The notes beneath the pieces were generated by a model, which did no database searches, had not been told where the DNA came from, and saw nothing but the letters and a program-made list of their open reading frames with translations. Made by a program: the position numbers and the translations under genes. From Streptomyces werraensis (GTDB lineage Bacteria > Actinomycetota > Actinomycetes > Streptomycetales > Streptomycetaceae): 64,000 nucleotides of DNA. Shown here piece after piece: positions 31,007-38,953 of the stretch. Each line of letters opens with the position of its first letter. Position 1 is the first letter of the stretch. Location of the stretch: NCBI GenBank assembly GCA_014656175.1, contig BNBX01000002.1, positions 1-64,000 of the forward strand, read 5' to 3'.

Positions 31007-31816
31007 GTGACCCGACGAACGGACTGGGCCGAGTACGAGTACGACGCTCCCGGTGTCCCACGGGGGAGGGACGCCGTGGGCGGCGACGACCCGGCCGTCG
31101 GCGGTGACACGGCGTACGACGACGCGGACCCCGGCCTCCCGGAAGCGGGCGGTGGCGGAGGCCGGCGACGCGGCGGTCGTACGGCACGGACGGGTGGCTC
31201 GCGTGACGGCGGGCCGCACGGTGGGCGTGGCCGCCGACGCCGCTCCTTCGGCGAGGCGGCCGCGGCGGACGGAGGCGCCTCCGACTCGGTGAGGGCAGAG
31301 CGGGAGGAACCTCCGGGGGACCCGGTGGAGCGGGCGCGGGCGATCTGCCTGCGGCTGCTCACCGGGACCCCGCGCACCCGGAAGCAGCTCGCCGACGCCC
31401 TCCGCAAGCGGGAGATCCCCGACGAGGCCGCCGAGGAGGTGCTGTCCCGGTTCGAGGAGGTCGGACTGATCAACGACAGTGCCTTCGCGGACGCCTGGGT
31501 GGAGTCCCGGCACCACGGCCGAGGGCTGGCCCGGCGCGCCCTCGCGCGGGAGCTGCGCACCAAGGGCGTCGACTCCGCCCTGATCGACGAGGCCGTCTCC
31601 CGGCTCGACTCCGAGCAGGAGGAGGAGACCGCCCGCGAACTGGTCGCCCGTAAGCTGCGCGCCACCCGCGGGCTCGACCGCGACAAGCGGATACGCCGCC
31701 TCGCCGGCATGCTCGCCCGCAAGGGCTACCCGGAGGGCCTCGCCCTGCGCGTGGTCCGTCAGGCGCTGGAGGAGGAGGGCGAGGACACCGAGTTCCTCGG
31801 TGACGAGGGGTACTGA
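31007..31816 (+). CDS. recX: Regulatory protein RecX
   Basis: RecX binds inside RecA filaments and limits their extension. The product (~269 aa) has a long Asp/Gly/Arg-rich, low-complexity N-terminus (~1-105), followed by the RecX domain of three helical repeats (~110-260; RLLTGTPRTRKQLADALRKR, VGLINDSAFADAWVESR, ARKLRATRGLDRDKRIRRLAGMLARKG). The extension is longer than in most bacteria but typical for Streptomyces. GTG 31007 lies three bases after recA, indicating co-transcription. Confidence 0.93.
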   Translation: MTRRTDWAEYEYDAPGVPRGRDAVGGDDPAVGGDTAYDDADPGLPEAGGGGGRRRGGRTARTGGSRDGGPHGGRGRRRRSFGEAAAADGGASDSVRAEREEPPGDPVERARAICLRLLTGTPRTRKQLADALRKREIPDEAAEEVLSRFEEVGLINDSAFADAWVESRHHGRGLARRALARELRTKGVDSALIDEAVSRLDSEQEEETARELVARKLRATRGLDRDKRIRRLAGMLARKGYPEGLALRVVRQALEEEGEDTEFLGDEGY

Positions 31817-31838
31817 GCGAGCGCCCGGGCACTACCGG

Positions 31839-32276
31839 CTACGCGGCTGCCGTCGTCACCGGAAGCCCTGCCGCCCGCCAGGCCTGGAAGCCGCCGACCA
31901 GATCGGTGGCCCGGTGCAGCCCCAGCCGGTGGAGCGACTCCGCGGCCAGGCTGGAGGCGTACCCCTCGTTGCAGATGACGACCACGCGCAGGTCGTGGTG
32001 GGTGGCCTCGGGAAGGCGGTGGCTGCCGCGTGGGTCCAGCCGCCACTCCAGTTCGTTGCGCTCGACGACCGTCGCGCCGGGGATCAGCCCGTCCCGCTCC
32101 CGCAACGCGGCGTAGCGGATGTCCACGAGCAGCGCGTCACCGGCCCGCCAGGCGTCGTACGCCTCCTGGGCCTCGACACGGGTGTATCCGGCGCGGACGC
32201 GCTGCAGCAGCTCGTCGATGCCGGGCTGCCGGCCGCCGTTCCGGGCGGCGTGCCCCTCGGTTTCCGATCCGCTCAC
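31839..32276 (-). CDS. Rhodanese-like sulfurtransferase
   Basis: This is a 145-aa single-domain rhodanese. The active-site loop is CNEGYASS, with the persulfide-forming Cys at residue 102. The upstream YDAWRAGDALLVDIRYAALR and GLIPGATVVERNELEW fit the fold. Such proteins move sulfane sulfur from thiosulfate or persulfides. GTG 32276 overlaps the stop of the cysteine dioxygenase gene, so the two are translationally coupled and probably process cysteine-derived sulfur together. Confidence 0.9.
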   Translation of the reverse strand: MSGSETEGHAARNGGRQPGIDELLQRVRAGYTRVEAQEAYDAWRAGDALLVDIRYAALRERDGLIPGATVVERNELEWRLDPRGSHRLPEATHHDLRVVVICNEGYASSLAAESLHRLGLHRATDLVGGFQAWRAAGLPVTTAAA

Positions 32277-32806
32277 TGCCAGTCCTCCGGGCGCTCCACC
32301 TGCTCCAGGCGCAGGGTCTGGGCGGTGCGGCTGTAGCGGCGGATGCGCGGCAGCGGCGGGTAGTAGGCGTGCACGGAGATCGCATGCCGGTCCGTCGACT
32401 CGTTCAGCACCTCGTGCACATGGTGCCGGCCGAAGGCACGGCCCTGTCCGGTCGCCAGCCGCCGCTCGCGGTCGACGCCCTCGGTGAGTTCGAGGGTCGT
32501 CCAGCCGTCGGTGGGGAGCCGCACGGCGAGCGAGTTCTCCCGCAGCTCGCCCGACGCGGTCATGAACGCGCCGACGGAGTCCGCGTGGTCGTGCCACCCC
32601 GTGCCGGTGCCGGGCGGCCAGCCGATCAGCCAGGCCTCGCTGCCGCCCGGCCCCTCGAGCCGGACCCAGGTGCGCCCCTCGGGGTCGAGGGGGAGCGAGG
32701 CGATCAGATCGGCGTCGGCGACGGCACGCCGTACGAAGTCGAGGAGTTCGGCCTGCGTCGGCGCGGACGCGGAGACGGACGCAGGGGCAGCGGAGGAGAC
32801 AGACAT
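32273..32806 (-). CDS. Cysteine dioxygenase family protein (cupin)
   Basis: The 177-aa type-I cysteine dioxygenase (CDO) cupin oxidises cysteine to cysteine sulfinate with O2 at a mono-iron centre held by three His. His72 and His74 (GWHDHADSVGAF) and a downstream GRHHVHEV block are present. The bacterial-type SVHAYYPPL C-terminal region also matches. ATG 32806 has AGGACGG upstream. A longer reading to 32896 would overlap leader hairpins and has poor composition. The first gene of a two-gene operon with a rhodanese, it is preceded by a Cys-rich leader peptide. Confidence 0.9.
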   Translation of the reverse strand: MSVSSAAPASVSASAPTQAELLDFVRRAVADADLIASLPLDPEGRTWVRLEGPGGSEAWLIGWPPGTGTGWHDHADSVGAFMTASGELRENSLAVRLPTDGWTTLELTEGVDRERRLATGQGRAFGRHHVHEVLNESTDRHAISVHAYYPPLPRIRRYSRTAQTLRLEQVERPEDWQ

Positions 32807-32853
32807 GTGCACCGTCCTGGAGGTGAAGTCGCGGAACACGCGCGGTGACGACG

Positions 32854-32870
32854 CCGTCCGGGACGGACGG
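32854..32870 (-). promoter_or_regulatory. Hairpin between leader peptide and cysteine dioxygenase gene
   Basis: On the minus-strand transcript, CCGTCC (32870-32865) pairs with GGACGG (32859-32854) around a 5-base loop, between the leader ORF stop (32906) and the dioxygenase start (32806). It is short but GC-rich and could be part of an attenuator. Confidence 0.35.
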
Positions 32871-32905
32871 TCGGGGCGCGCGGAAAGAAGGGGCAACGTC
32901 GCGAA

Positions 32906-32953
32906 TCAACAGGACGGGCGACACACGCAGCCCGCGTAACGGACGAGGTCCAT
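32906..32953 (-). CDS. Cysteine-rich leader peptide MDLVRYAGCVCRPSC
   Basis: A 15-codon reading frame (ATG at 32953, TGA ending at 32906) encodes a peptide with three cysteines among its last seven residues. GGAGGG lies five bases before its ATG, a better ribosome-binding site than that of the dioxygenase gene downstream. It starts 147 bases upstream of cysteine dioxygenase on the same strand and about 40 bases after a promoter-like pair. Cys-rich upstream ORFs in mycobacteria control cysteine-metabolism genes by ribosome stalling, and similar short leader peptides are common in Streptomyces. A cysteine-sensing role is inference. Confidence 0.65.
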   Translation of the reverse strand: MDLVRYAGCVCRPSC

Positions 32954-32999
32954 GTGGACCCTCCGCCACAGGCGCACGCGGGTGTCGGTCATGAGCGGG

Positions 33000-33037
33000 A
33001 GTACACCATGGGGCTGCGACCGGGTTCAACCGGTCGC
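33000..33037 (-). promoter_or_regulatory. Candidate promoter and operator of the leader/dioxygenase/rhodanese operon
   Basis: On the minus strand TTGAAC (33029-33024) and TGTACT (33005-33000) are spaced 18 bp apart. The -35 lies exactly in the centre of a perfect 8-bp inverted repeat, GCGACCGG/CCGGTCGC (33016-33023/33030-33037), a typical layout for a repressor operator. Confidence 0.5.
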
Positions 33038-33390
33038 CACGATGTGGACGCCGGCGTGGCGCGGGCGCTCCGGCGTCCGCGCCGGGGACACGGGGGACGC
33101 GCCGGGTGCGGGGCGGCAGGCGCGGGTGGTCGCACCATGGTGCGGGCCGGGCGTGCGCCGGAGCGCCCGGGTGGGCCTCGCCGCCGCGGAAGAACCCGCG
33201 CTCAGCGCGTCCATCTCGACCGGGTGCTCCGCCCGTCGCGCCCTCGCGCTCGCGCTCAGAGTCGCCGTGAAGCGGGGATCCGTCCGCCGCCTCGCGCTCG
33301 GCGCACTCCGCCATTCGGCGGAGTCGGGGGCGGGTTACGTGAGCGGGCGCGGGGCTTGGGACGCTCTTGCCCCGAGCCGGACCTCGCGCC
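33038..33390. other. Intergenic region, no convincing gene
   Basis: Several frames are open because of GC bias, but none has a good ribosome-binding site, family resemblance or a consistent codon pattern. It carries a hairpin ACTCCGCC-ATTC-GGCGGAGT (33305-33324) that probably terminates the monooxygenase transcript. Confidence 0.55.
33305..33324 (-). terminator. Hairpin downstream of the FAD monooxygenase gene
   Basis: An 8-bp perfect stem with loop ATTC lies 67 bases past the monooxygenase stop on the minus strand. No U-run follows. Confidence 0.45.
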
Positions 33391-35031
33391 TCACCGCGAC
33401 CCCGCCCCCGCGTCCTCCCGCGCCCCCGACTCGGCGTCGGCGCCGGCCTCCGACGTCGTCCCGGTCGCCGGCCCGCCCAGGGCCGTCTCCGCCGCCGCGT
33501 ACATGTCCGCCGGGCGGACGCCGCTCAGGGCGGTGACGAGGTGGCCGTCGGGGCGGACGAGCAGGACCGTGTGGGCCGCCGCGCCCGGATAGCTCTCGGC
33601 GACCAGCAGTTCCGCGCGGTGCGGCAGCGCGGAGACGGCGGCCGCCAGGCGCGGCATGATCCCGGCGGACACCCAGTGGCGGCGTTCCCACACCCCCGTG
33701 CCCGGTGCGATCAGCACCACCAGCAGGGCGCCTCGCCCGAGCCGGTCCCGGAGGCGGACGAAGGTGCCGTCCTCGGCGGTGACGATCACGTCCGTGACGG
33801 TCGCCCCCGGGGCCGTGGCGACCGGGGTCTCGCCCTCCAGACGGCCGGGCGCGAGGGGTGAGTCGGCGTACGTGCCGGGCGCACCCAGTGCTCCACGCCC
33901 GAGGTGACCGTCCATCAGGAGCGTGTCGAGGCTGCGCGAGGAGCCGGGGACGTAGGTGCGCAGCCCTCCGCCGCCGCGCAGCAGCGGCAGTGCCTGGTCG
34001 GCGGCGCGCAGCCGGGAGGCGACGAGGGCGCGGCGCTCGGTCTGGTAGCTGTCGAGCAGTGCCTCGTGCGGGCCGTGGTGCCAGGCGAGGGCGAGTTTCC
34101 AGGCGAGGTTGTCGGCATCGCGCAGCCCCTCGTCCAGCCCGTGCGTGCCCAGCGCGCCGAGCAGGTGGGCCGCGTCCCCGGCGAGGAAGACGCGGCCGGC
34201 GCGCCAGCGCCGGGCCAGCCGGTGGTGGACGGTGTGCACGCCGGTGTCGAGGAGCTCGTACGGGGGCACCGTGCCGCCGTTCCAGCCGGCCAGGGTCTCC
34301 CGGATGCGGGTGAGCAGCATCTCGGGGGTGACCAGGTCCTTGCCCGGCGGCAGCAGCCAGTCCAGCCGCCACACCTCGTCCGGCAGCGGCCGGGCGGTGA
34401 TCTCCCCGGCGAAGGGACCGGAGGTGCGCCACGGCGGGGAGCGGTGCAGCAGCGCCTCGTCCTGCCAGGGGAGCTCGGTGCGCAGGGCGGCGACGGCGTG
34501 ACGTTCCACCGCGGTGCGGCCGGGGAAGCGGATGTCCTGGAGCTTGCGCACGGTGGAGCGGGGGCCGTCGCAGCCGACCAGGTAACTGCCGCGCCACCAG
34601 GTGCCGGAGGCGCCCCGGGTGTGGGCGGTGACGCCGGACCGTTCCTGCTCCATGGTGTCCAGCCGGCTGTCCACGGCGATTCTGACGAGCCGTTCGTTCT
34701 CCAGGGCGGCACGCAGCGCGCCGGTCAGGACGTGCTGGGCGATGTGCAGGGGAGCGGCCTCGGCGTCCTCGAAGGCGACCTCGTTCGTCACCTGCTTGCG
34801 CCGCATCGACCGCCATCCGGCCCAACGGAACCCCGCGTGGTCGAGGGACAGCCCGGTCAGCCGCTCCATCAGCGCGGCGGTGTCCTCGCGCAGCACGACG
34901 GTGCGGGCGGGACGGGGTTCGTCCTTGCCCGGCCCTTCGTCCAGGACCACGCACGGCACGTCCTGACGCGCCAGCGCCAGTGCCAGCGTGAGCCCGACGG
35001 GCCCCGCTCCGACGACGATCACCGGGTCCAC
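33391..35031 (-). CDS. FAD-dependent aromatic monooxygenase
   Basis: This ~546-aa protein of the p-hydroxybenzoate/phenol hydroxylase class has the FAD dinucleotide motif VVGAGPVGLTLALAL at the N-terminus, the DG motif YLVGCDGPRSTVRK and the GD motif VFLAGDAAHLLGALGTHGLDEG. The C-terminal thioredoxin-like domain (~400-520) is typical of PheA/MhpA relatives. The usual GD context DAAHxxPPxGGxGxN is altered to DAAHLLGALGTHGLDEG. Substrate is unknown. GTG 35031 (VDPVIVVGAG) has GGGAG upstream. The frame runs to 35235, but that part has lower GC and promoter-like sequence, so a longer start is less likely. Adjacent sulfur genes suggest no specific link. Confidence 0.82.
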   Translation of the reverse strand: MDPVIVVGAGPVGLTLALALARQDVPCVVLDEGPGKDEPRPARTVVLREDTAALMERLTGLSLDHAGFRWAGWRSMRRKQVTNEVAFEDAEAAPLHIAQHVLTGALRAALENERLVRIAVDSRLDTMEQERSGVTAHTRGASGTWWRGSYLVGCDGPRSTVRKLQDIRFPGRTAVERHAVAALRTELPWQDEALLHRSPPWRTSGPFAGEITARPLPDEVWRLDWLLPPGKDLVTPEMLLTRIRETLAGWNGGTVPPYELLDTGVHTVHHRLARRWRAGRVFLAGDAAHLLGALGTHGLDEGLRDADNLAWKLALAWHHGPHEALLDSYQTERRALVASRLRAADQALPLLRGGGGLRTYVPGSSRSLDTLLMDGHLGRGALGAPGTYADSPLAPGRLEGETPVATAPGATVTDVIVTAEDGTFVRLRDRLGRGALLVVLIAPGTGVWERRHWVSAGIMPRLAAAVSALPHRAELLVAESYPGAAAHTVLLVRPDGHLVTALSGVRPADMYAAAETALGGPATGTTSEAGADAESGAREDAGAGSR

Positions 35032-35264
35032 GGCGCGGCGCTCCCTGCTCGGAGTGACGTCGGGGAGGACGTGGGGGAACAGGAAGATGGAGCAGGGTGC
35101 ACGATCACAGAACGTATGCAACCCATTGCCGGTGCTTGCGTCAAGTGACCGAAGGGCGGTGGCGATCATGAGCCGCCGCGGGAGCGGTCCCGGCACGTGA
35201 CAGTTCATCACAGGGGTCCACGGCGCATCGCTCATCCGTCACGCTGACGACGGCCGGTCACCGG

Positions 35265-35304
35265 CATGACTGTGGCCCGCCGTTCCCGGCGGGCCACAGT
35301 CATG
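35265..35304 (-). terminator. Terminator of the glu operon
   Basis: A perfect 17-bp stem (35265-35281/35288-35304) with a 6-base loop lies 19 bases beyond the gluD stop on the minus strand. Confidence 0.82.
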
Positions 35305-35322
35305 TCAGGAGGGAGTCGCGCG

Positions 35323-36228
35323 TCAGACGCCGTCGGTCTTGTGCGGACCGCCGACCTCGGCGGCGTTGATGTCGTCGACGTCCTCGACGCCGAGCACCGC
35401 GCCCGTGCTGCGCTTGCTGCGACGCAGGCGCGCCTCGAGCCAGCTCGCGAACGTCGTCAGGGCGAAGTTCAACGCGATGAAGATCAGCGCCACGATGGTG
35501 AAGCTGGCAATCGTGTTGGCGCCGTAGTAGGCGCTCATCGTGTTCGCGGAGGCCAGCAGTTCGCCGAAGGTCAGGACGGCGCCGCCGAGGGCGGTGTCCT
35601 TCACGATGACGACGAGCTGGCTGACGATGGCCGGGAGCATCGCGGTGACCGCCTGAGGCAGCAGCACCAGCCGCATCAGCTGGTTCTTGCGCAGGCCGAT
35701 CGCCATCGCGGCCTCGGACTGGCCCTTGGGCAGCGACAGGATGCCGGCACGCACGATCTCCGCGAGGACGGAGGCGTTGTAGAGCACCAGGCCGGTGACG
35801 ACCGCGTACAGCGGCCGGTCGTCCGAGGACACGCTGGTGTACTCGGAGAACAGGGCCAGACCGAAGATCATCAGGACCAGCACGGGGATGGACCGGAAGA
35901 ACTCGACCACGATCGCGGCCGGCACACGCACCCAGACGTGGTCCGACAGCCGGGCGATGCCGAGGACGGCACCGAGGGGCAGCGCGATGATCACGGCGAG
36001 GACAGCGGCCTTGAGAGTGTTCTCCAGACCGGGCCAGATGTACGTCGACCAGGCCTCGGTGCCCGTGAAGAACATCTCCCACTTGGCCCACTCGAGCTGG
36101 TCCTTCTCAACGAGCTTGTCGATCACCCACCACAGAGCCGCGGCCAGGGCGACCAGGAAGACGACCGTGAAGACAATGTTGCGCCGTTTGGCGCGAGGGC
36201 CCTGGGCGTCGTAGAGAACCGAACTCAT
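35323..36228 (-). CDS. gluD: Glutamate ABC transporter permease GluD
   Basis: This 301-aa integral-membrane subunit of a polar amino acid (HAAT family) ABC importer has an N-terminal helix (~18-38), a periplasmic-side stretch and the permease core. The EAA loop that contacts the ATPase reads SEAAMAIGLRKNQLMRLVLLPQA. It ends in a hydrophilic tail. ATG 36228 overlaps the gluC stop (ATGA). Gene order ATPase-binding protein-permease-permease matches gluABCD, a glutamate uptake system of actinobacteria. Confidence 0.92.
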   Translation of the reverse strand: MSSVLYDAQGPRAKRRNIVFTVVFLVALAAALWWVIDKLVEKDQLEWAKWEMFFTGTEAWSTYIWPGLENTLKAAVLAVIIALPLGAVLGIARLSDHVWVRVPAAIVVEFFRSIPVLVLMIFGLALFSEYTSVSSDDRPLYAVVTGLVLYNASVLAEIVRAGILSLPKGQSEAAMAIGLRKNQLMRLVLLPQAVTAMLPAIVSQLVVIVKDTALGGAVLTFGELLASANTMSAYYGANTIASFTIVALIFIALNFALTTFASWLEARLRRSKRSTGAVLGVEDVDDINAAEVGGPHKTDGV

Positions 36229-36893
36229 CGCTTCACCGCCACCTTCTTGCCCACCCAGCCGAGGAAAAGCCCGGTCGGCAGGGTCAGAACCACGAACACC
36301 AGGGCGATGATCGCGGAGATCAGCAGCAGCTGCGCCTCGTTCTCGATCATCTCCTTCATCACCAGTGCCGTCTCGGCGACACCGATCGCGGCCGCCACCG
36401 TGGTGTTCTTGATGAGCGCGATCAGCACGTTCGCCAAGGGGACGACGGAGGACCGGAACGCCTGGGGCAGCACGATGTTCGCCAGCACCTGGCCGAAGCT
36501 GAGTCCGATCGCACGAGCCGCCTCAGCCTGGCCGACGGGCACCGTGTTGATACCGGATCGCAGCGCCTCGCACACGAAGGCGGAGGTGTAGAGCGTCAGG
36601 CCCAGGACCGCGAGCCGGAAGTTGATCGTCTCGAAGTCGCCGCCCCCGCCGAGTGTGATGCCCAGAGTCTGGTTCAGGCCCAGTGACGCGAACAGGATGA
36701 TCACGGTCAGCGGGATGTTCCGCACGATGTTCACGTAGGCGGTTCCGAAGCCCCGCATCAAGGGAACGGGGCCGACCCGCATGGCCGCCAGTACGGTGCC
36801 CCAAATCAGGGAACCGACGGCCGAGAGCACAGCAAGCTGCACTGTCGTCCAGACGGCTCCCGCCAGGTCGTAATCCTGAAGAAAGTCGAACAC
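36225..36893 (-). CDS. gluC: Glutamate ABC transporter permease GluC
   Basis: The 222-aa permease of the polar amino acid uptake system has about five helices and the EAA loop AEAARAIGLSFGQVLANIVLPQAFR (~140-164). It pairs with GluD to form the membrane channel. GTG 36893 has GGGAG upstream. It is separated from gluB by a hairpin with a 21-bp stem, which should lower its expression relative to the binding protein. Confidence 0.92.
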   Translation of the reverse strand: MFDFLQDYDLAGAVWTTVQLAVLSAVGSLIWGTVLAAMRVGPVPLMRGFGTAYVNIVRNIPLTVIILFASLGLNQTLGITLGGGGDFETINFRLAVLGLTLYTSAFVCEALRSGINTVPVGQAEAARAIGLSFGQVLANIVLPQAFRSSVVPLANVLIALIKNTTVAAAIGVAETALVMKEMIENEAQLLLISAIIALVFVVLTLPTGLFLGWVGKKVAVKR

Positions 36894-36921
36894 GATCTCC
36901 CGCGCTTCCGCGTGTAGGGAT

Positions 36922-36971
36922 GCCCGCCCCGGCGCGCCGCCCCTCCGCGTGGGCGGCGCGCCGGGGCGGGC
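36922..36971 (-). terminator. Very strong intercistronic hairpin gluB/gluC
   Basis: A perfect 21-bp stem (36922-36942/36951-36971) with an 8-base loop lies six bases after the gluB stop and 28 bases before gluC. It lacks a U-tract. It may act as a partial terminator and as a 3'-end stabiliser for gluAB mRNA. Confidence 0.8.
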
Positions 36972-36977
36972 CCAGCC

Positions 36978-37814
36978 TCAGCTCTTGATGTCGCCGATCT
37001 TTGGCGCCGGCTCGTTCTTGTAGTTGGCCGGACCGAAGTTCTCCTTGACCGCCGCGTCCCAGGCGCCGTCGGCGACCATGTCCTCGAGGGCCTTGTTGAT
37101 CTTGTCCTTGAGGTCGCTGCCCTTCTTGACGCCGATGCCGTAGTTCTCGTTGGTCATCTTGAAGCCGCCCAGCTTGAACTTGCCCTTGAACTGGGACTGC
37201 GAGGCGTAGCCGGCGAGGATCGAGTCGTCTGTGGTCAGCGCGTCGATGGCACCGTTCTGGAGGCCGGTCAGGCAGGCCGAGTACGTCGGGTAGTTCTGCA
37301 GTTGTGCCTTGGGAGCCAGCTTCTCCTTGACGTTCTGGGCGGACGTCGAGCCGGTGACGGAGCAGAGCTTCGCGTTGTTCAGGTCCTCGGGAGACTTGAT
37401 CTTGTCGTCGTCGGCGCGGAGCAGCACGTCCTGGTGGGCGAGCAGGTAGGGGCCGGCGAAGTCGACCTTCTCCTGACGCTCCGGGGTGATCGAGTAGGTG
37501 GCGGCGATGAAGTCGACGTCGCCGCGCTGCAGCATCGTCTCGCGGTCGGCGCTCTTCGACTCCTTCCACTCGATCTGGTTCTCCTCGTAACCGAGCTTCT
37601 TGGCGACGTAGGTGGCGACGTCCACGTCGAAGCCCGCGTAGCCCTGCGGGGTCTTCTGGCCGAGGCCCGGCTGGTCGAACTTGATGCCGATCGTGATCTT
37701 GTCCTTGCCGCCGCCCGAGGACTCGTTGTCCCCGTCGCCACCACCGCACGCGGTGGCGGTCAGGGCGAGGGCGAAGACGGTGGCCGAGGCGGCGGTGACC
37801 TTGCGGAGCTTCAT
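36978..37814 (-). CDS. gluB: Glutamate-binding lipoprotein GluB
   Basis: This 278-aa substrate-binding protein of the glutamate importer has a lipoprotein signal (basic MKLRK, hydrophobic core, LTATAC with Cys23), then a Gly/Asp linker and a type-II periplasmic binding fold (GIKFDQPGLGQKTPQGYAGFD, YSITPERQEKVDFAGPYLLA, ENYGIGVKKGSDL). It is membrane-anchored outside the cell. ATG 37814 is chosen because AAAGGA lies seven bases upstream; GTG 37820 is closer than functional spacing allows. Confidence 0.93.
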   Translation of the reverse strand: MKLRKVTAASATVFALALTATACGGGDGDNESSGGGKDKITIGIKFDQPGLGQKTPQGYAGFDVDVATYVAKKLGYEENQIEWKESKSADRETMLQRGDVDFIAATYSITPERQEKVDFAGPYLLAHQDVLLRADDDKIKSPEDLNNAKLCSVTGSTSAQNVKEKLAPKAQLQNYPTYSACLTGLQNGAIDALTTDDSILAGYASQSQFKGKFKLGGFKMTNENYGIGVKKGSDLKDKINKALEDMVADGAWDAAVKENFGPANYKNEPAPKIGDIKS

Positions 37815-37879
37815 GTGCACATCCTTTGACTGGTGAAGTGATGCGGCCCGGTCAATGTCCGGTGACGCAGGTCGGCAGG

Positions 37880-37895
37880 GGCGCGGCGCCGCGCC
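37880..37895 (-). repeat. 16-bp perfect palindrome between gluA and gluB
   Basis: GGCGCGGC/GCCGCGCC forms a perfect palindrome directly adjoining the gluA stop codon. As RNA it makes only a tight hairpin, so its effect on expression is uncertain. Confidence 0.5.
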
Positions 37896-38672
37896 TCAGT
37901 GGTGAAGGATCTTCGACAGGAAGTCCTTGGCACGGTCGCTGCGCGGGTTGCTGAAGAACTGGTCCGGCGTCGCCTGCTCGACGATGCGGCCGTCCGCCAT
38001 GAACACCACGCGGTTCGCGGCCGACCGCGCGAAGCCCATCTCGTGGGTCACGACGATCATCGTCATGCCGTCACGGGCGAGCTGCTGCATGACTTCGAGA
38101 ACCTCGTTGATCATCTCCGGGTCGAGAGCCGACGTCGGCTCGTCGAAGAGCATGACCTTGGGCTCCATCGCCAGGGCCCGCGCGATGGCGACGCGCTGCT
38201 GCTGACCACCGGAGAGCTGTGCGGGGTACTTCTCGGCCTGTGCGGCCACGCCGACCCGGTCGAGGAGGGCACGCGCCCGCTCCTCGGCCTCCTTCTTGTC
38301 CTTCTTGCGGACCTTGACCTGTCCGAGCGTCACGTTCTCGAGCACGGTCTTGTGCGCGAAGAGGTTGAAGGACTGGAAGACCATCCCCACGTCGGCACGG
38401 AGCTTCGCGAGCGCCTTGCCCTCGTCGGGCAGGGGCTTGCCGTCGATGGTGATCGAGCCGGAGTCGATCGTCTCCAGACGGTTGATGGTGCGGCACAGGG
38501 TGGACTTCCCGGACCCGGAGGGTCCGATGACCACGACGACTTCGCCACGGGCGATCGTCAGGTCGATGTCCTGGAGAACGTGCAACGCGCCGAAGTGCTT
38601 GTTGACGCTCTTCAGGACGACCAGATCGCCGGTCGCGGCCACATCTTCCTTGGCCACCGATACTTCGGTCAT
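37896..38672 (-). CDS. gluA: Glutamate ABC transporter ATP-binding protein GluA
   Basis: This 258-aa cytoplasmic ATPase drives the polar amino acid importer. Walker A is GPSGSGKST, the Q-loop [17 protein letters not shown], the signature LSGGQQQR, Walker [16 protein letters not shown] and the switch His in VVTHEMGFA. All are intact. ATG 38672 is the operon's first start. The 5' leader has a hairpin just ahead of it. Confidence 0.94.
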   Translation of the reverse strand: MTEVSVAKEDVAATGDLVVLKSVNKHFGALHVLQDIDLTIARGEVVVVIGPSGSGKSTLCRTINRLETIDSGSITIDGKPLPDEGKALAKLRADVGMVFQSFNLFAHKTVLENVTLGQVKVRKKDKKEAEERARALLDRVGVAAQAEKYPAQLSGGQQQRVAIARALAMEPKVMLFDEPTSALDPEMINEVLEVMQQLARDGMTMIVVTHEMGFARSAANRVVFMADGRIVEQATPDQFFSNPRSDRAKDFLSKILHH

Positions 38673-38686
38673 CGCTCTCAGGCTCC

Positions 38687-38708
38687 GTCCTCCTCGGTTT
38701 CGGAGGAC
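38687..38708 (-). promoter_or_regulatory. Hairpin in the gluA 5' leader
   Basis: GTCCTCC pairs with GGAGGAC around an 8-base loop (38687-38693/38702-38708), ending 14 bases before the gluA ATG. Its 3' arm contains GGAGG, so it may influence ribosome access. Upstream, TCCGAT-AGCA-ATCGGA (38765-38780) is a second small inverted repeat in the promoter region. Confidence 0.35.
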
Positions 38709-38953
38709 AGTAGTAACCCTTCAGACCAGCGTCATTACATCTGAGGGGAATCTGAGCATCACGATCCGATAGCAATCGGACACCTGTCGTAGCACTTGTG
38801 AGCTGGAACGCGTCCGCGCGAGGCACCGGTACCGAAGCGCAACCGGAACCCTCTTGACGTGGTCGTCCCTCATCGGCGTGACTGCAAGGTGCACCCGGGT
38901 GTGCCCATGATGGACACACCCGACAAACGGCCGATGAACCGAAGGGGGCCCTG

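Noticed and set aside
32952..33592. Plus-strand genes in the gap before the monooxygenase
   Set aside because: These frames have no SD and no recognisable domain, and they overlap the promoter of the minus-strand leader/dioxygenase operon.
35032..35235. N-terminal extension of the FAD monooxygenase to 35235
   Set aside because: The extra 68 residues precede the FAD-binding beta strand with no family counterpart, and the DNA there is lower in GC with promoter-like hexamers.
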